A stretch of 64,000 bases of DNA from Arthrobacter sp. AQ5-05 (GCF_003287975.1 NZ_QMKQ01000015.1:44187-108186), one strand, 5' to 3'; shown: positions 51,676-60,925, counted from the first letter of the stretch. Numbers and translations: made by a program. Notes: a model not told the origin generated them from the letters alone.

Positions 51676-52686
51676 ATGTCCATTTCCACCAGCACCCAGA
51701 TCCACCTCGCCAGCCGACCCACCGGCTGGCCCACCGATGCGGACTTCTCCACCAAGACGGTGGACCTGCCCGACCTTGCCGAGGGCGAGATCCGGGTGGC
51801 CAACGAGTTCATCTCCGTCGACCCCTACATGCGCGGACGCATGAACGACGCCAAGTCCTACGCGGCCCCCTACGCCCTGGACACAGTCATGACCGGCGGG
51901 GCCGTGGGGCGGGTCCTCGAGTCGCGCGCCGAGGGCTACAACGTCGGAGACCCGGTGCTCCACCAGCTCGGATGGAGAGATGTTGCCCAGGGGGAAGCAA
52001 GCCATTTCCGCGTGGTTCGGGACATCCCGGGCCTGCCCTTGTCGGCCTACCTCGGGATCCTGGGCATGACGGCCTTCACCGCGTACGTCGGATTGCTCGA
52101 AATCGCCGGACTCAAGAGCGGCGATACCGTGTTCATTTCCGGTGCCGCAGGGGCCGTGGGAAGTGCGGCGGGGCAGATTGCCCGACTCAAGGGCGCCAAG
52201 CGTGTCATCGGGTCCGCCGGAAGCGCCGCGAAGGTTGAGCTGTTGACCGGGAAGTACGGATACGACGCCGCCTTCAACTACAAGGACGGGCCGGTTCGCG
52301 GGCAGTTGCACGATGTTGCGCCGGAGGGCATCGACGTGTACTTCGACAACGTGGGCGGCGAGCACCTGGAAGCAGCGCTGGATGAATTCAATCCGGGCGG
52401 CCGCGGCGCCTTGTGCGGAGCCATCTCCGTATACAACTCGACCGAGGCCCCAACGGGTCCGCGGAACATGAGCAACATGGTCACCCGCGGGCTGAACCTC
52501 AAGGGCTTCACCGTGGGGAACTACGCCGAGCACTACCCGGCATTCATGGCCGACATGTCGGATTGGATCGCCCAGGGAAAGGTCGTCTTCGACGAAACCA
52601 TCGTCGAAGGACTGGACCATTCCGTCGAGGCATTCATCGCCCTGATGCGCGGGGCCAACACCGGAAAAATGGTCATCAAGCTCTGA
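51676..52686 (+). CDS. NADP-dependent oxidoreductase (MDR superfamily, CurA/leukotriene B4 dehydrogenase-like)
   Basis: This is a zinc-free medium-chain reductase of 336 aa acting on activated double bonds such as enones. It opens with SRPTGWPTDADFS, followed by FISVDPYMRGRM (family marker). The cofactor fold reads VFISGAAGAVGSAAGQIARLKGAKRVIGSAGS, and DVYFDNVGGEHLEAAL follows. AAGGAGGG lies 9 nt before the ATG. With the TetR regulator and the DUF1304 protein it suggests an inducible response to reactive carbonyl compounds. Confidence 0.87.
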   Translation: MSISTSTQIHLASRPTGWPTDADFSTKTVDLPDLAEGEIRVANEFISVDPYMRGRMNDAKSYAAPYALDTVMTGGAVGRVLESRAEGYNVGDPVLHQLGWRDVAQGEASHFRVVRDIPGLPLSAYLGILGMTAFTAYVGLLEIAGLKSGDTVFISGAAGAVGSAAGQIARLKGAKRVIGSAGSAAKVELLTGKYGYDAAFNYKDGPVRGQLHDVAPEGIDVYFDNVGGEHLEAALDEFNPGGRGALCGAISVYNSTEAPTGPRNMSNMVTRGLNLKGFTVGNYAEHYPAFMADMSDWIAQGKVVFDETIVEGLDHSVEAFIALMRGANTGKMVIKL

Positions 52687-52702
52687 CCTTTCGGTTTGCC
52701 GG

Positions 52703-53437
52703 TCAGAGCTGCCGCGATTCCGTGAAGAACCACTCGATGTGTTCGCGCAGCAGCCGGGCGGCCGCGGAGCCGTCTCCATCGGCGACCGCCCGGTGGATGC
52801 CGTGGTGCTGGGAGCGCAGGACCTTGGCGATTTTCTGCCAGGCCGCGTCGCTGGCCACGGATTCGCTGACGTAGTCGCTGATCGACAGGCGCAGGGATTC
52901 CATCATGGCCTCGATCACGGCATTGCCGGCCAGCGAGGACAGCAGTACGTGGAATTCCGCGTCCAGGTTGTGGAATTCCTCGCGGTCCAACCCGGGTTCG
53001 TCCATGGCCTCAAGCAGCGCGCCCGTCCGGCGAAGCACCTCGGCACTGCGCTCGGGGTTGCTGCCCAGGTCGGCGGACTGAGCCGCCCAGGTTTCCAGCA
53101 GGATGCGGGACTCGACGATGTCGGCAACCGAGAGCTGGCGCGAGGCCACGTGGAGCCGCAGCGTTGCCGAAAGTCCGACCGCAGGGTTGGAAATGACCAC
53201 GGCCCCGGAGTTTGGTCCGGAACCGGTGGAGGTGCGCACCATGCCCATGGCGTCGAGGATGCGGATCGCGTCCCTGACCGAGGCCCGGGAAATGCCGTGG
53301 GTTTCGGCCAGCAAGCGTTCGCCGGGCAGTTGGTCGCCGATCTTGATCTTGCCGGACCGAAGGTCCGCCTCGATGCTTTTCAGGACCGTTTCATAGGCGC
53401 GGGCCGGCTGCGGCGAGGTACGTGCTTTGCTAGTCAC
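52703..53437 (-). CDS. FadR/GntR-family regulator of lactate utilisation (LldR/LutR-like)
   Basis: This 244-aa regulator has an N-terminal winged HTH (LRSGKIKIGDQLPGERLLAET, HGISRASVRDAIRILDAMGMV) and a C-terminal FCD domain. The metal-binding His/Asp pattern is NLDAEFHVLLSSLAGN ... HHGIHRAVADGD. It lies at the edge of the lactate locus, downstream of lldP on the same strand with about 157 bp between. Three operators of the FCD type (TGGTCMGACCA) sit between lldP and lutA. This is therefore the likely lactate-responsive repressor. The start is GTG 53437. Confidence 0.87.
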   Translation of the reverse strand: MTSKARTSPQPARAYETVLKSIEADLRSGKIKIGDQLPGERLLAETHGISRASVRDAIRILDAMGMVRTSTGSGPNSGAVVISNPAVGLSATLRLHVASRQLSVADIVESRILLETWAAQSADLGSNPERSAEVLRRTGALLEAMDEPGLDREEFHNLDAEFHVLLSSLAGNAVIEAMMESLRLSISDYVSESVASDAAWQKIAKVLRSQHHGIHRAVADGDGSAAARLLREHIEWFFTESRQL

Positions 53438-53594
53438 TGCTTCATTTTCCCATGCTCACGACTCTTGCCTGGCTCCCTGGCCACACAACGATGCTTCCAA
53501 GCCTAGTGCGTGCCTGGCTTCAAGAGACGCGGCCCGTCCGCCGGCGCACGGGCAACCTCCCGGCTGTTCCAGCACCGTGGTGGTGCCGGCACCC

Positions 53595-55322
53595 TTACGG
53601 GGTAGGCAGCATCCAGCCCAGGATCGGGGTGGACTGCAGGTAGACCAGCACGCACAGGATCAGCAGCATGCCCACCGACCAGCCGGCAACCTTCTTCAGG
53701 ATGACCGATTCCTTGCCTTCCATGCCCACCGCGGTGGCGGCAATGGCAAGGTTCTGCGGCGATATCAGCTTGCCGACCACGCCGCCGGAGGTGTTGGCGG
53801 CAACCAGCAGGTTGGGATCGATTCCGGCGTTGATGCCGGCGGTCTGCTGCAGCTTCGCAAACAGTGCGTTGGCCGAGGTGTCCGAGCCGGTCACCGCTGT
53901 GCCGATCCAGCCCAGGATCGGTGACAGGAAGGCGAAGAATGCCCCGGTCCCGGCAAGCCAGGTGCCGATGGTGATGGTCTGGCCGGAAAGATTCATGACG
54001 TAGGCCAGCGCGAGTACGGACAGGATCGTGGTGGCGGCCCAGCGCATGTTGTAGATGGTGCGCCCGATCTCCGCCACTGCGTCCGAGACCTTGATCTTGT
54101 ACTTGCCGCCGGCGTCGTTGAGCGAGTAGACGACCGCCACGATCAGGCCGGTGAACAGCAGCAGGGTGCCGGGGTTCGAGAGCCACTGGAAATTGTAGAT
54201 GGTCGAGGAAACGGGGTTTCCCTCGCCGTCAAGGATGTGCCCGTAAAGCATGGGCCACTTGACCTTGACGTCGGTGGCGGCCAGGGCGCCGGGAACGTTG
54301 GCTCCCAATGTCCAGAGCTTGGCAATGCCGAAGATGACAATGACCAACAGGTACGGGAAGAGCGCCAGGAATGTCGGGCCGGGCTGCAGCTTGCGGTCCG
54401 TCTCGTCGTAGGTCGAGATCTTGCCGGCGGACTTGCCGTTCGATCCTGCCGACCCGGCGACCTCGCCCACCAGGATGCGGGCGCGTGCCTCGTCGCGGCC
54501 CTTCGAGGACCAGAAGCGCAGGAAGACCACTGCCGCGCCCAGGCCCGCGAGCGAGGCAACGATGTCGGTCAGTTCGTAGGAGAAGTAGGTGGCGCAGAAG
54601 AACTGGGCAACGGCGAAGGATGCACCGATGACCAGGGCCGCCGGCCAGACTTCCTTCACGCCGCGCTTGCCGTCAAGGATGAACAGCAGCAGTGTCGGCA
54701 CGAAAATGGCCAGGATCGGTGCCTGGTGCCCGACGATGGCGCCGATGTGGTTGGCGTCCAGCCCGGTCAGGCCCGCCGCGGTCGTGATCGGGATGGCCAC
54801 GGCGCCAAAGGCGACCGGTGCGGTGTTGGCCACCAGCACCGCTGCGGCGGCACGCAGCGGGGACATGCCCAGGGCGAGCAGCATCGTGGCGGTGATGGCC
54901 ACCGGGGCGCCGAAGCCGGCGAGCGCCTCGAGCAGGCCGCCGAAGCAGAAGGCGATCAGGATCGACTGGATGCGCACGTCCCCGCCGCCGATCACGTCAA
55001 AGACGCGTCGCAGGTCCTCGAAGCGGCCCGAAATCACGGTGACCTGGTAGAGCCAGATCGCCATGATGACGATCCAGACCACGGGGAAGGCACCGAACAC
55101 CGCACCCATGGCTCCGGACATCAATGCCATGCCCGCCGGCATCTTGAAGACGAAGATCGCGACCAGGATGGCCACCAGCAACGAGGCCAGGCCGGAGATG
55201 TGCGCCTTGGCCTTGACGACGGCCAGCATGACGAAGAACGTCACCAGGGGCAGCAATGAGACGATGGCCGAAAGCGCGATGCTTCCGGACAGCGGATCGG
55301 TCGTGGGTGTGAAAGTGTCCAC
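53595..55322 (-). CDS. lldP: L-lactate permease
   Basis: This 575-aa lactate/glycolate-proton symporter of the LctP family has about 12-14 helices. Family blocks are VFGAFPVVWIVIMAIWLYQ, LIAFCFGGLLEALAGFGAPVAI, GMSPLRAAAAVLVANTAPVAFGA, and near the C-terminus the run from SPILGWIGTAVTGSDTSANA into LFAKLQQ. The GTG at 55322 has GAAGGAA 9 nt upstream; the open frame continues to 55499 through the operator region. It is divergent from lutABC and shares the regulatory region. Confidence 0.93.
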   Translation of the reverse strand: MDTFTPTTDPLSGSIALSAIVSLLPLVTFFVMLAVVKAKAHISGLASLLVAILVAIFVFKMPAGMALMSGAMGAVFGAFPVVWIVIMAIWLYQVTVISGRFEDLRRVFDVIGGGDVRIQSILIAFCFGGLLEALAGFGAPVAITATMLLALGMSPLRAAAAVLVANTAPVAFGAVAIPITTAAGLTGLDANHIGAIVGHQAPILAIFVPTLLLFILDGKRGVKEVWPAALVIGASFAVAQFFCATYFSYELTDIVASLAGLGAAVVFLRFWSSKGRDEARARILVGEVAGSAGSNGKSAGKISTYDETDRKLQPGPTFLALFPYLLVIVIFGIAKLWTLGANVPGALAATDVKVKWPMLYGHILDGEGNPVSSTIYNFQWLSNPGTLLLFTGLIVAVVYSLNDAGGKYKIKVSDAVAEIGRTIYNMRWAATTILSVLALAYVMNLSGQTITIGTWLAGTGAFFAFLSPILGWIGTAVTGSDTSANALFAKLQQTAGINAGIDPNLLVAANTSGGVVGKLISPQNLAIAATAVGMEGKESVILKKVAGWSVGMLLILCVLVYLQSTPILGWMLPTP

Positions 55323-55386
55323 TGGTGATTCCTTCGCGTGTGGGAGTGGGGCGCGGAAAGTGTTTGGTGGCTGCCGACGGGCATCC

Positions 55387-55412
55387 GTGGTCAGACCACT
55401 ATGGTCCGACCA
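55387..55412. promoter_or_regulatory. Two lactate-regulator operators (lldP side)
   Basis: GTGGTCAGACCAC (55387-55399) and TGGTCCGACCA (55402-55412) are adjacent palindromes fitting the FCD consensus TNGTNNNACNA. They lie just downstream of the probable lldP -10 (TACACT on the minus strand). Confidence 0.8.
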
Positions 55413-55479
55413 CGATAGTGTAGCCCAAAAAACCGCCCGTCGGTGAGTCTTATCACAAGAACAATGACCGCACGGCCGG

Positions 55480-55519
55480 TTGGACGTGTGCCCGATCACG
55501 ACCTAGTATGGTCAGACCA
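55480..55519 (+). promoter_or_regulatory. lutABC promoter with overlapping operator
   Basis: A -35-like TTGGAC (55480-55485) and a -10-like TAGTAT (55504-55509) are 18 bp apart. The third operator TGGTCAGACCA (55509-55519) begins at the end of the -10 and would block initiation. Confidence 0.7.
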
Positions 55520-55558
55520 CATCAAATCCTCGGCAGAGCACGCCGGAAGGGCCGTTGA

Positions 55559-56359
55559 ATGAAAATCGCACTTTTCGCCACCTGCATCGTTGATGCCATG
55601 TATCCGCAAACCGCGCGTGCCACCGTCAAGATCCTTGAGCGGCTTGGCCACGAGGTCATCTTCCCCTCCGGCCAGGCCTGCTGCGGCCAGATGCACATCA
55701 ACTCCGGATACATGGACGAGGCACTGCCGGTGGTCGCCAACCACGTGCAGGCCTTCGAGGCCGAAACCTACGATGTTGCCGTCGCGCCGTCCGGGTCCTG
55801 TGTCGCATCGGTCAAGCACCAGCACCCCGTCCTTGCCGAACGCTGCGGAGACGCCGCGCTGAAGGCACGCGCCGAGGCGGTGGGTGCCAAGACCTACGAG
55901 CTTTCCCAGCTGCTGGTCGATGTCCTGGGCGTGACCAATGCCGGCGAACAGCTCGGCTCGCATTTCCCGCACAAGGTCACCTACCACCCCTCCTGCCACG
56001 GCATGCGCTCGCTGAACCTGGGCGACCGCCAGTTGGACCTGCTCAAGAGTGTCGGCGGCATCGAGGTCGCCGACCTGCCCGAGGCCGACCAATGCTGCGG
56101 CTTCGGAGGCACCTTCTCCATGAAGAACGCCGATGTGTCCTCGGCAATGCTCGAGGACAAGGCCAAGAACATCGAATCCACCGGTGCCTCGCTGTGCTCC
56201 GGCGGGGACGCATCCTGCCTCATGCATATCGGCGGCGGGCTTTCACGGACCAAGTCCAGCACCACCACGCTTCACTTTGCCGAGATCCTGGCAAGCACCA
56301 TGGCCGAACCCGTTTCCGTGACGGGCGAGGTATTCGTAGGAAAGGGAGGCAAGCGATGA
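55559..56359 (+). CDS. lutA: Lactate utilization protein A (Fe-S oxidoreductase)
   Basis: This 266-aa member of the CCG-domain family is a subunit of the LutABC L-lactate dehydrogenase complex that oxidises lactate to pyruvate. Two CCG motifs, QACCGQMH (about 40) and DQCCGFGGTF (about 177), bind Fe-S clusters; CHGMR and GDASCLMHIGG are also conserved. GGAAGGG lies 9 nt before the ATG. It overlaps lutB by 4 bp (ATGA). It is the first gene of the operon behind the operator-covered promoter. Confidence 0.92.
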   Translation: MKIALFATCIVDAMYPQTARATVKILERLGHEVIFPSGQACCGQMHINSGYMDEALPVVANHVQAFEAETYDVAVAPSGSCVASVKHQHPVLAERCGDAALKARAEAVGAKTYELSQLLVDVLGVTNAGEQLGSHFPHKVTYHPSCHGMRSLNLGDRQLDLLKSVGGIEVADLPEADQCCGFGGTFSMKNADVSSAMLEDKAKNIESTGASLCSGGDASCLMHIGGGLSRTKSSTTTLHFAEILASTMAEPVSVTGEVFVGKGGKR

Positions 56360-57861
56360 GCGGGGTCTTCATGGGAATGCCGAGCCTGCCGGTCTTCGGC
56401 GACGGCAACCTGCACATCGACGAGCCGTTCCCGGCCGCGGCACACCGCGAGCTGGGCAACACCCAGATGCGCGCCAACCTGCGCCACGCGACCCACACCA
56501 TCCGCGACAAGCGCCTCAAGGTCGTGGGCGAGCTTCCCGATTGGGAGGAATTGCGCGATGCGGGAGCGGCAACCAAGAACCAGGTCATGGCGAACCTGCC
56601 GGCGCTGCTTGAAGAGTTCGAAAAGAACTTCACCGCCCGCGGCGGAATCATCCACTGGGCGCGCGACGCCGACGAGGCCAACCGGATCGTCTCGGATCTG
56701 ATCAAGGAACAAGAGACCACCGAGGTCGTCAAGGTCAAGTCCATGGCCACCCAGGAAATCGGGCTCAACGAATACCTCGAGGAGCAGGGCATCTCCGCCT
56801 TCGAGACCGACCTGGCCGAGCTCATCGTCCAGCTGGGCCACGACAAGCCCAGCCACATCCTGGTCCCGGCCATCCACAAGAACCGCACCGAGGTCCGCGA
56901 CATCTTCCTGGCGGAAATGCCGAACGTGGACCCGAACCTGACCGATGAACCGCGCCTGCTGGCCATGGCCGCCCGCGAACACCTGCGCCGCAAGTTCCTC
57001 TCCGCCAAGGTCGCCGTCTCCGGCGCCAACTTCGCCCTGGCCGACTCCGGAACCCTGGCGGTCGTCGAGTCCGAGGGCAACGGACGCATGTGCCTGACCC
57101 TGCCCGAAACCCTGATCACCGTCATGGGCATCGAGAAGCTGCTGCCGGCCAAGGAGGACCTCGAGGTCTTCATGCAGTTGCTGCCGCGCTCCTCCACCGG
57201 CGAGCGGATGAACCCGTACACCTCGCTCTGGACCGGCGTCACCGAGGGCGACGGACCGCAGAACGTGCACCTGGTGATGCTTGACAACGGCCGCACCGCC
57301 GCGCTGGCCGACAAGTACGGCCGCACCGCATTGAACTGCATCCGCTGCTCGGCCTGCATGAACGTGTGCCCCGTCTACGAGCGCACCGGCGGCCATGCCT
57401 ACGGTTCGACCTACCCGGGTCCGATCGGCGCGATCCTCTCCCCGCTGCTCACCGGCATAAAATCCGAGGAAAACAGCTCGCTGCCCTACGCCTCGTCGCT
57501 CTGCGGCGCCTGCTACGACGCCTGCCCGGTAAAGATCAACATCCCCGAGATCCTGGTGCACCTGCGCGGCGAGGACGTGGATTCCAGGCGCGAGACGAAG
57601 AAGCTGCCAAGCCAGATGGACCTGATGATGAAGGGCGCCCAGTGGGCATTCTCCTCCGGCAAGAACCTCGGCCTGCTGGAAAAGGGCCTGCCGCTGGGCA
57701 AGCTTGCCGCCGGACGCGAGAAGAAGATCAAGCGGCTTCCGGGCATCGCCGCGGGCTGGACCCAGTCCCGCGACATCCCGGCTCCCCCGGCGCAGTCCTT
57801 CCGCGACTGGTGGAAGAAAGACCACCAGCCCGCAGCAGCCACGACCGAGCAGGAGAAGTAA
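56356..57861 (+). CDS. lutB: Lactate utilization protein B (ferredoxin-like Fe-S protein)
   Basis: This 501-aa Fe-S subunit of the LutABC complex has an LUD domain in the N-terminal two-thirds (MATQEIGLNEYLEEQGI, ILVPAIHKNR, SGANFALADSGTLAVVESEGN). Two [4Fe-4S] ferredoxin motifs follow: CIRCSACMNVCP (about 328-339) and CGACYDACP (about 383-391). A C-terminal DUF3390-like tail completes it. GGGAGG is placed well before the ATG at 56356. It is coupled to lutA, and lutC follows after 5 bp. Confidence 0.93.
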   Translation: MSGVFMGMPSLPVFGDGNLHIDEPFPAAAHRELGNTQMRANLRHATHTIRDKRLKVVGELPDWEELRDAGAATKNQVMANLPALLEEFEKNFTARGGIIHWARDADEANRIVSDLIKEQETTEVVKVKSMATQEIGLNEYLEEQGISAFETDLAELIVQLGHDKPSHILVPAIHKNRTEVRDIFLAEMPNVDPNLTDEPRLLAMAAREHLRRKFLSAKVAVSGANFALADSGTLAVVESEGNGRMCLTLPETLITVMGIEKLLPAKEDLEVFMQLLPRSSTGERMNPYTSLWTGVTEGDGPQNVHLVMLDNGRTAALADKYGRTALNCIRCSACMNVCPVYERTGGHAYGSTYPGPIGAILSPLLTGIKSEENSSLPYASSLCGACYDACPVKINIPEILVHLRGEDVDSRRETKKLPSQMDLMMKGAQWAFSSGKNLGLLEKGLPLGKLAAGREKKIKRLPGIAAGWTQSRDIPAPPAQSFRDWWKKDHQPAAATTEQEK

Positions 57862-57866
57862 CCACG

Positions 57867-58505
57867 ATGAGCGCCAAGGAAGAAATCCTCTCCCGCATCA
57901 CCTCCGCCCTGCGCGATGCACCCACCGCGGAGCCGATCCCCCGCGAGTATCGCACCACCTCGGACATGCCCCAGGCCGAACTCATCGAGCTGCTGGTCGA
58001 CCGGCTCGAGGACTACAAGGCCCACGTCGACGTCGTGGATTCGGCCAGGCTTGCGGCCACCATCGCCGAACGCCTCAAGGACGCCACCAGCTTTGTGGTG
58101 CCGCACGGCATCAACGAGGACTGGCTCAGCGAGGCAGCACCGGCAAACGATGCGCGCCGCCGCACCGACACCCCAGGTGCGGTATTGGGCATCCCGGAGC
58201 TGGATTCCACCGACGCGGTGCTGACCAGCTCGGCTGTGTCCATTGCCGAGTCCGGCACCATCGTGCTTGACGGCACGGGAGACCAGGGCCGCCGCGCAAT
58301 CTCGCTGGTGCCCGACCACCACGTGTGCGTGGTCCCGGTGTCCACGATTGTGCGCCTGTTGCCCGAGGCCCTGCCGCGCATGGACATCACCCGTCCGTTG
58401 ACCTGGATCTCCGGACCGAGCGCGACCAGCGACATCGAGCTCGAGCGAGTCGAGGGCGTGCACGGCCCGCGCCGGCTCGACGTCATCATCGTCAAGGGGC
58501 TCTAG
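57867..58505 (+). CDS. lutC: Lactate utilization protein C (LUD domain)
   Basis: This 212-aa protein is the third subunit of the LutABC complex and has a single LUD domain with FVVPHGINEDWL, DAVLTSSAVSIAESGTIVLDG and the C-terminal WISGPSATSDIELERVEGVHGP, the best-conserved LutC motif. AGGAGAAG lies about 9 nt before the ATG at 57867. The operon ends with a terminator hairpin 16 bp downstream. Confidence 0.93.
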   Translation: MSAKEEILSRITSALRDAPTAEPIPREYRTTSDMPQAELIELLVDRLEDYKAHVDVVDSARLAATIAERLKDATSFVVPHGINEDWLSEAAPANDARRRTDTPGAVLGIPELDSTDAVLTSSAVSIAESGTIVLDGTGDQGRRAISLVPDHHVCVVPVSTIVRLLPEALPRMDITRPLTWISGPSATSDIELERVEGVHGPRRLDVIIVKGL

Positions 58506-59101
58506 GCTCCACCACCTACTCCAAGAGGTGGCCCCCGGGTGGTTCCGGGGGCCACCTCTTGGCCTTTTCGGGACGGTCCCGCGAGCCAGCGCCCGCCGAT
58601 CACTCCCTTCCCGATGGCCTTGGTGACGGCGCCGGGCTCGCCCCGGGTGAGCGTCCCGTCCTTGACCGCCGCATCGGCCTTCGACTTCAAAACGGTCGCC
58701 CGGTCGGCTTGGCCCGCCGTCCGGAGTTCCTCCAGTGCCGCGGTGACCGTGGATTCCTCGAGACCCGGGGATTCGGCCAGGGACTCGGCAAGTGCCGCAT
58801 CCCCTTGGGCACGATCAGGCCCGGCGGCATCCCCGGTGCGCTCGGCCGGTTTGTTGGCTTCCCTGAACGTTTCCAGGGCCTCGCTGAGCTTGCTTTCCTC
58901 GACGCCCGGCTTCTCGGCCAGGCCCGCGGCCATTTCCGGGTCCCCGTCGCGGTGCCCACCGCGGTGCCCGCCGCTTTCGGAGGGAGCAGACTGCGTGGTG
59001 CCGGTGGCCGGGTCGGAGGCGGCACCCGTCGCGTCGGCCGCGGCACCAGTTGGTGGTCCGGCATCCACCGCCGGCTCCCTGCCAACAATGCGCGCCGCCA
59101 A
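58502..59101 (-). pseudogene. Degenerate remnant of a secreted helical-repeat protein
   Basis: The frame encodes two copies of an actinobacterial repeat (LAEKPGVEESKLSEALETFREANKP and, later, LAESPGLEESTVTAALEELRTA), followed by LKSKADAAVKDGTLT and KAIGKGVIGGR. Related secreted proteins have a signal peptide in front. Here an in-frame stop lies a few codons before the TTG, and no signal is encoded in this frame. At the 3' end the frame runs past the expected end (VIGGR) straight through the lutC terminator. Loss of both ends suggests decay, although an unusual intact gene cannot be excluded. Confidence 0.5.
58521..58562 (+). terminator. Terminator after lutC
   Basis: CCAAGAGGTGGCCCCCGG and CCGGGGGCCACCTCTTGG form an 18-bp perfect stem with a 6-nt loop, followed by CCTTTT. 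Confidence 0.88.
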
Positions 59102-59165
59102 TAAGCCGGAACTGTCGGGAAGCTGTCAACGGACTGTGTCAATCGCGGAAGCCCGGATCCCGCAG

Positions 59166-59981
59166 CTAGGCGCCCCCGATATCGCGGTGGCGCAGCGCGA
59201 CGACGGCGAGTGCAACGAAGACGATGTTCAGGCCCGCCAGTCCCCAAAACGCGCTCCAGTCGATGCCGTTTGCCACGGGCTGCCCGCCGAGCGCCCAATG
59301 GTACGGGGAGAAGGCGTGCATCCATTCCAGGTCCGTGCCTTGGTTGCCCAGCGCGTTGAGCATGTAACCCCCGACCGCCACCAGGGCGCCGGCCGCGGTG
59401 CCGTGCGTCCGGTGCCCGCCCACGGCCCCGCCCAGCAGCGCCGCGGTGCCGCCGAGCAGCACCAGCAGCAGGAACTGCGCCACCGCCTGGAAGAGCATTC
59501 CGGCGTCAAGTCCCAGCTCCGAGGGCCCGTTCAGCGCCAGCACCCCCGCGTAGATCACCACCATCAGGAAGGCCATGCGCAGCAGCAGCGCCAGGGACCG
59601 TTCCAGGACCACCTGGGTACGCGTCACCCCGTGGGCAAGCGTGAGTTCGAGCAGGCCCGCGTCCTCGTCCTCGCCGATGGCCGCCGCCCCGGTGCCGATG
59701 GCCACAACCGAGGAGAGCATGAATCCCAGCAGGCCGAAGAAGGTCGCCTGGGCGTAACCGGCGCCCGTCGCGATCTGGTCGTAGTTCAGGGCCCGGATCA
59801 GCTCCTCGGGCAGGGAGGCGAGCAATTTCTCCATTTCCGGTCCGGCCATGGACGGATAGAGCGGAAGGTAGAGCGCAAGCACGGACACAAGCACCAGGGC
59901 CCAGACGAGCGTGGAACGCCAGGTATCCAGCAGTGCCTTGCCCATCAGCGGCAGGACCGGGCGGCGGGCGGCGGGCGTCAT
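59166..59981 (-). CDS. ABC-2-type transporter permease
   Basis: This 271-aa exporter membrane subunit has about six helices. ABC-2 features include SSVVAIGTGAAAIGEDEDAGLLELTLAHGVTRTQVVLER, the conserved cytoplasmic coupling region, and ALNYDQIATGAGYAQ in the first loop. It is coupled to the upstream ATPase gene (4-bp ATGA overlap). Together they resemble antibiotic- or polyketide-export systems (ABC-2 type), but the substrate is unknown. The last helix is followed by RHRDIGGA at the C-terminus. Confidence 0.83.
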   Translation of the reverse strand: MTPAARRPVLPLMGKALLDTWRSTLVWALVLVSVLALYLPLYPSMAGPEMEKLLASLPEELIRALNYDQIATGAGYAQATFFGLLGFMLSSVVAIGTGAAAIGEDEDAGLLELTLAHGVTRTQVVLERSLALLLRMAFLMVVIYAGVLALNGPSELGLDAGMLFQAVAQFLLLVLLGGTAALLGGAVGGHRTHGTAAGALVAVGGYMLNALGNQGTDLEWMHAFSPYHWALGGQPVANGIDWSAFWGLAGLNIVFVALAVVALRHRDIGGA

Positions 59982-60925
59982 GGCCGCGGCTCCCCCGCGC
60001 GATGGCGTCCGTTCCCGGGGAGGGAACCGTAGAGCTCGAGCACCGCTTCCTCCAGGTCCGGCTCCTCAAGAACCAGGTCGAGCACCTCGACCCCGGCCAG
60101 GGCGTGCAGGAGCGCACCGACCTCGCCGGAGAATCTCGCCTCGAGTGCGCCGAGCCGTTCGCCGAGCCGTTCGGTGTCCAGCAGCTGCAGGCCGGGGAGC
60201 GGCTCCAGCGCCGCGGCAAGTGTCTCGGGTTCCGTGGCTGCCAGGACGCGCAGCCGGCGACGGGCACCTGCCCGCAGCTCTTCGACCGTGGCGGTGCGCA
60301 CGATCAATCCGTCGCGCAGGATCGCCACGCGGTCCGCCGCCTGTTCGATCTCCCCGATCATGTGGGAGGACAGGAAGAGCGTCTGCCCGCGCCCACGGGC
60401 ATCCTCGACCATGCCGAGGAATTCCCGTTGCATCAGCGGGTCCAGGCCGGAGGTGGGTTCGTCGAGAATCAGCAGCTCGGGATCGTGCATGAATGCCTGA
60501 ACCAGTCCGAGTTTCTGCTTGTTGCCCTTGGAGAGCTTGCGCGACTGCCGGTCCAGGTCAAGTCCCAGGCGTGCGGCGAGTTCCTCAATGCGGCCGGAGG
60601 CCACCGGCCCGCTGATGGCGGCAAAGTGTGCCATCATCCTTCGCCCGGTGATCCGCCGTTCCAGGGCGAGTTCGCCCGGGAGGTACCCGATGCGGCGGCG
60701 GATCTCCGGGCCTGCCCGTCGCGGATCGGTGCCCAGCACCCGCACCTGGCCGGCCGTGGGCCTGATGATGTCCAGCAGGCAGCGCATGGCGGTCGTCTTG
60801 CCGGCCCCGTTGGGCCCGATCACCCCGAAGACGCTGCCGCGAGGGATCTCGAAGTCGATGCCGCGCAGCGCCTCGCGGTGTGCGAAACGCTTGGCCATGC
60901 CCTGCACCTCGATGACGTTCTCCAT
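59978..60925 (-). CDS. ABC transporter ATP-binding protein (ABC-2 exporter)
   Basis: This 315-aa ATPase has Walker A GPNGAGKTT, an ABC signature LSKGNKQKLGLV (Lys/Asn variant), and Walker B LLILDEPTSGLDPLM. The signature variant KGNKQK is common in the CcmA/drug-export group. A C-terminal extension of about 90 residues may sense or regulate. GGAAGGGG lies 9-10 nt before the ATG at 60925; the open frame to 61015 is not supported. It is transcribed first, followed by the permease. Confidence 0.87.
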   Translation of the reverse strand: MENVIEVQGMAKRFAHREALRGIDFEIPRGSVFGVIGPNGAGKTTAMRCLLDIIRPTAGQVRVLGTDPRRAGPEIRRRIGYLPGELALERRITGRRMMAHFAAISGPVASGRIEELAARLGLDLDRQSRKLSKGNKQKLGLVQAFMHDPELLILDEPTSGLDPLMQREFLGMVEDARGRGQTLFLSSHMIGEIEQAADRVAILRDGLIVRTATVEELRAGARRRLRVLAATEPETLAAALEPLPGLQLLDTERLGERLGALEARFSGEVGALLHALAGVEVLDLVLEEPDLEEAVLELYGSLPGNGRHRAGEPRP

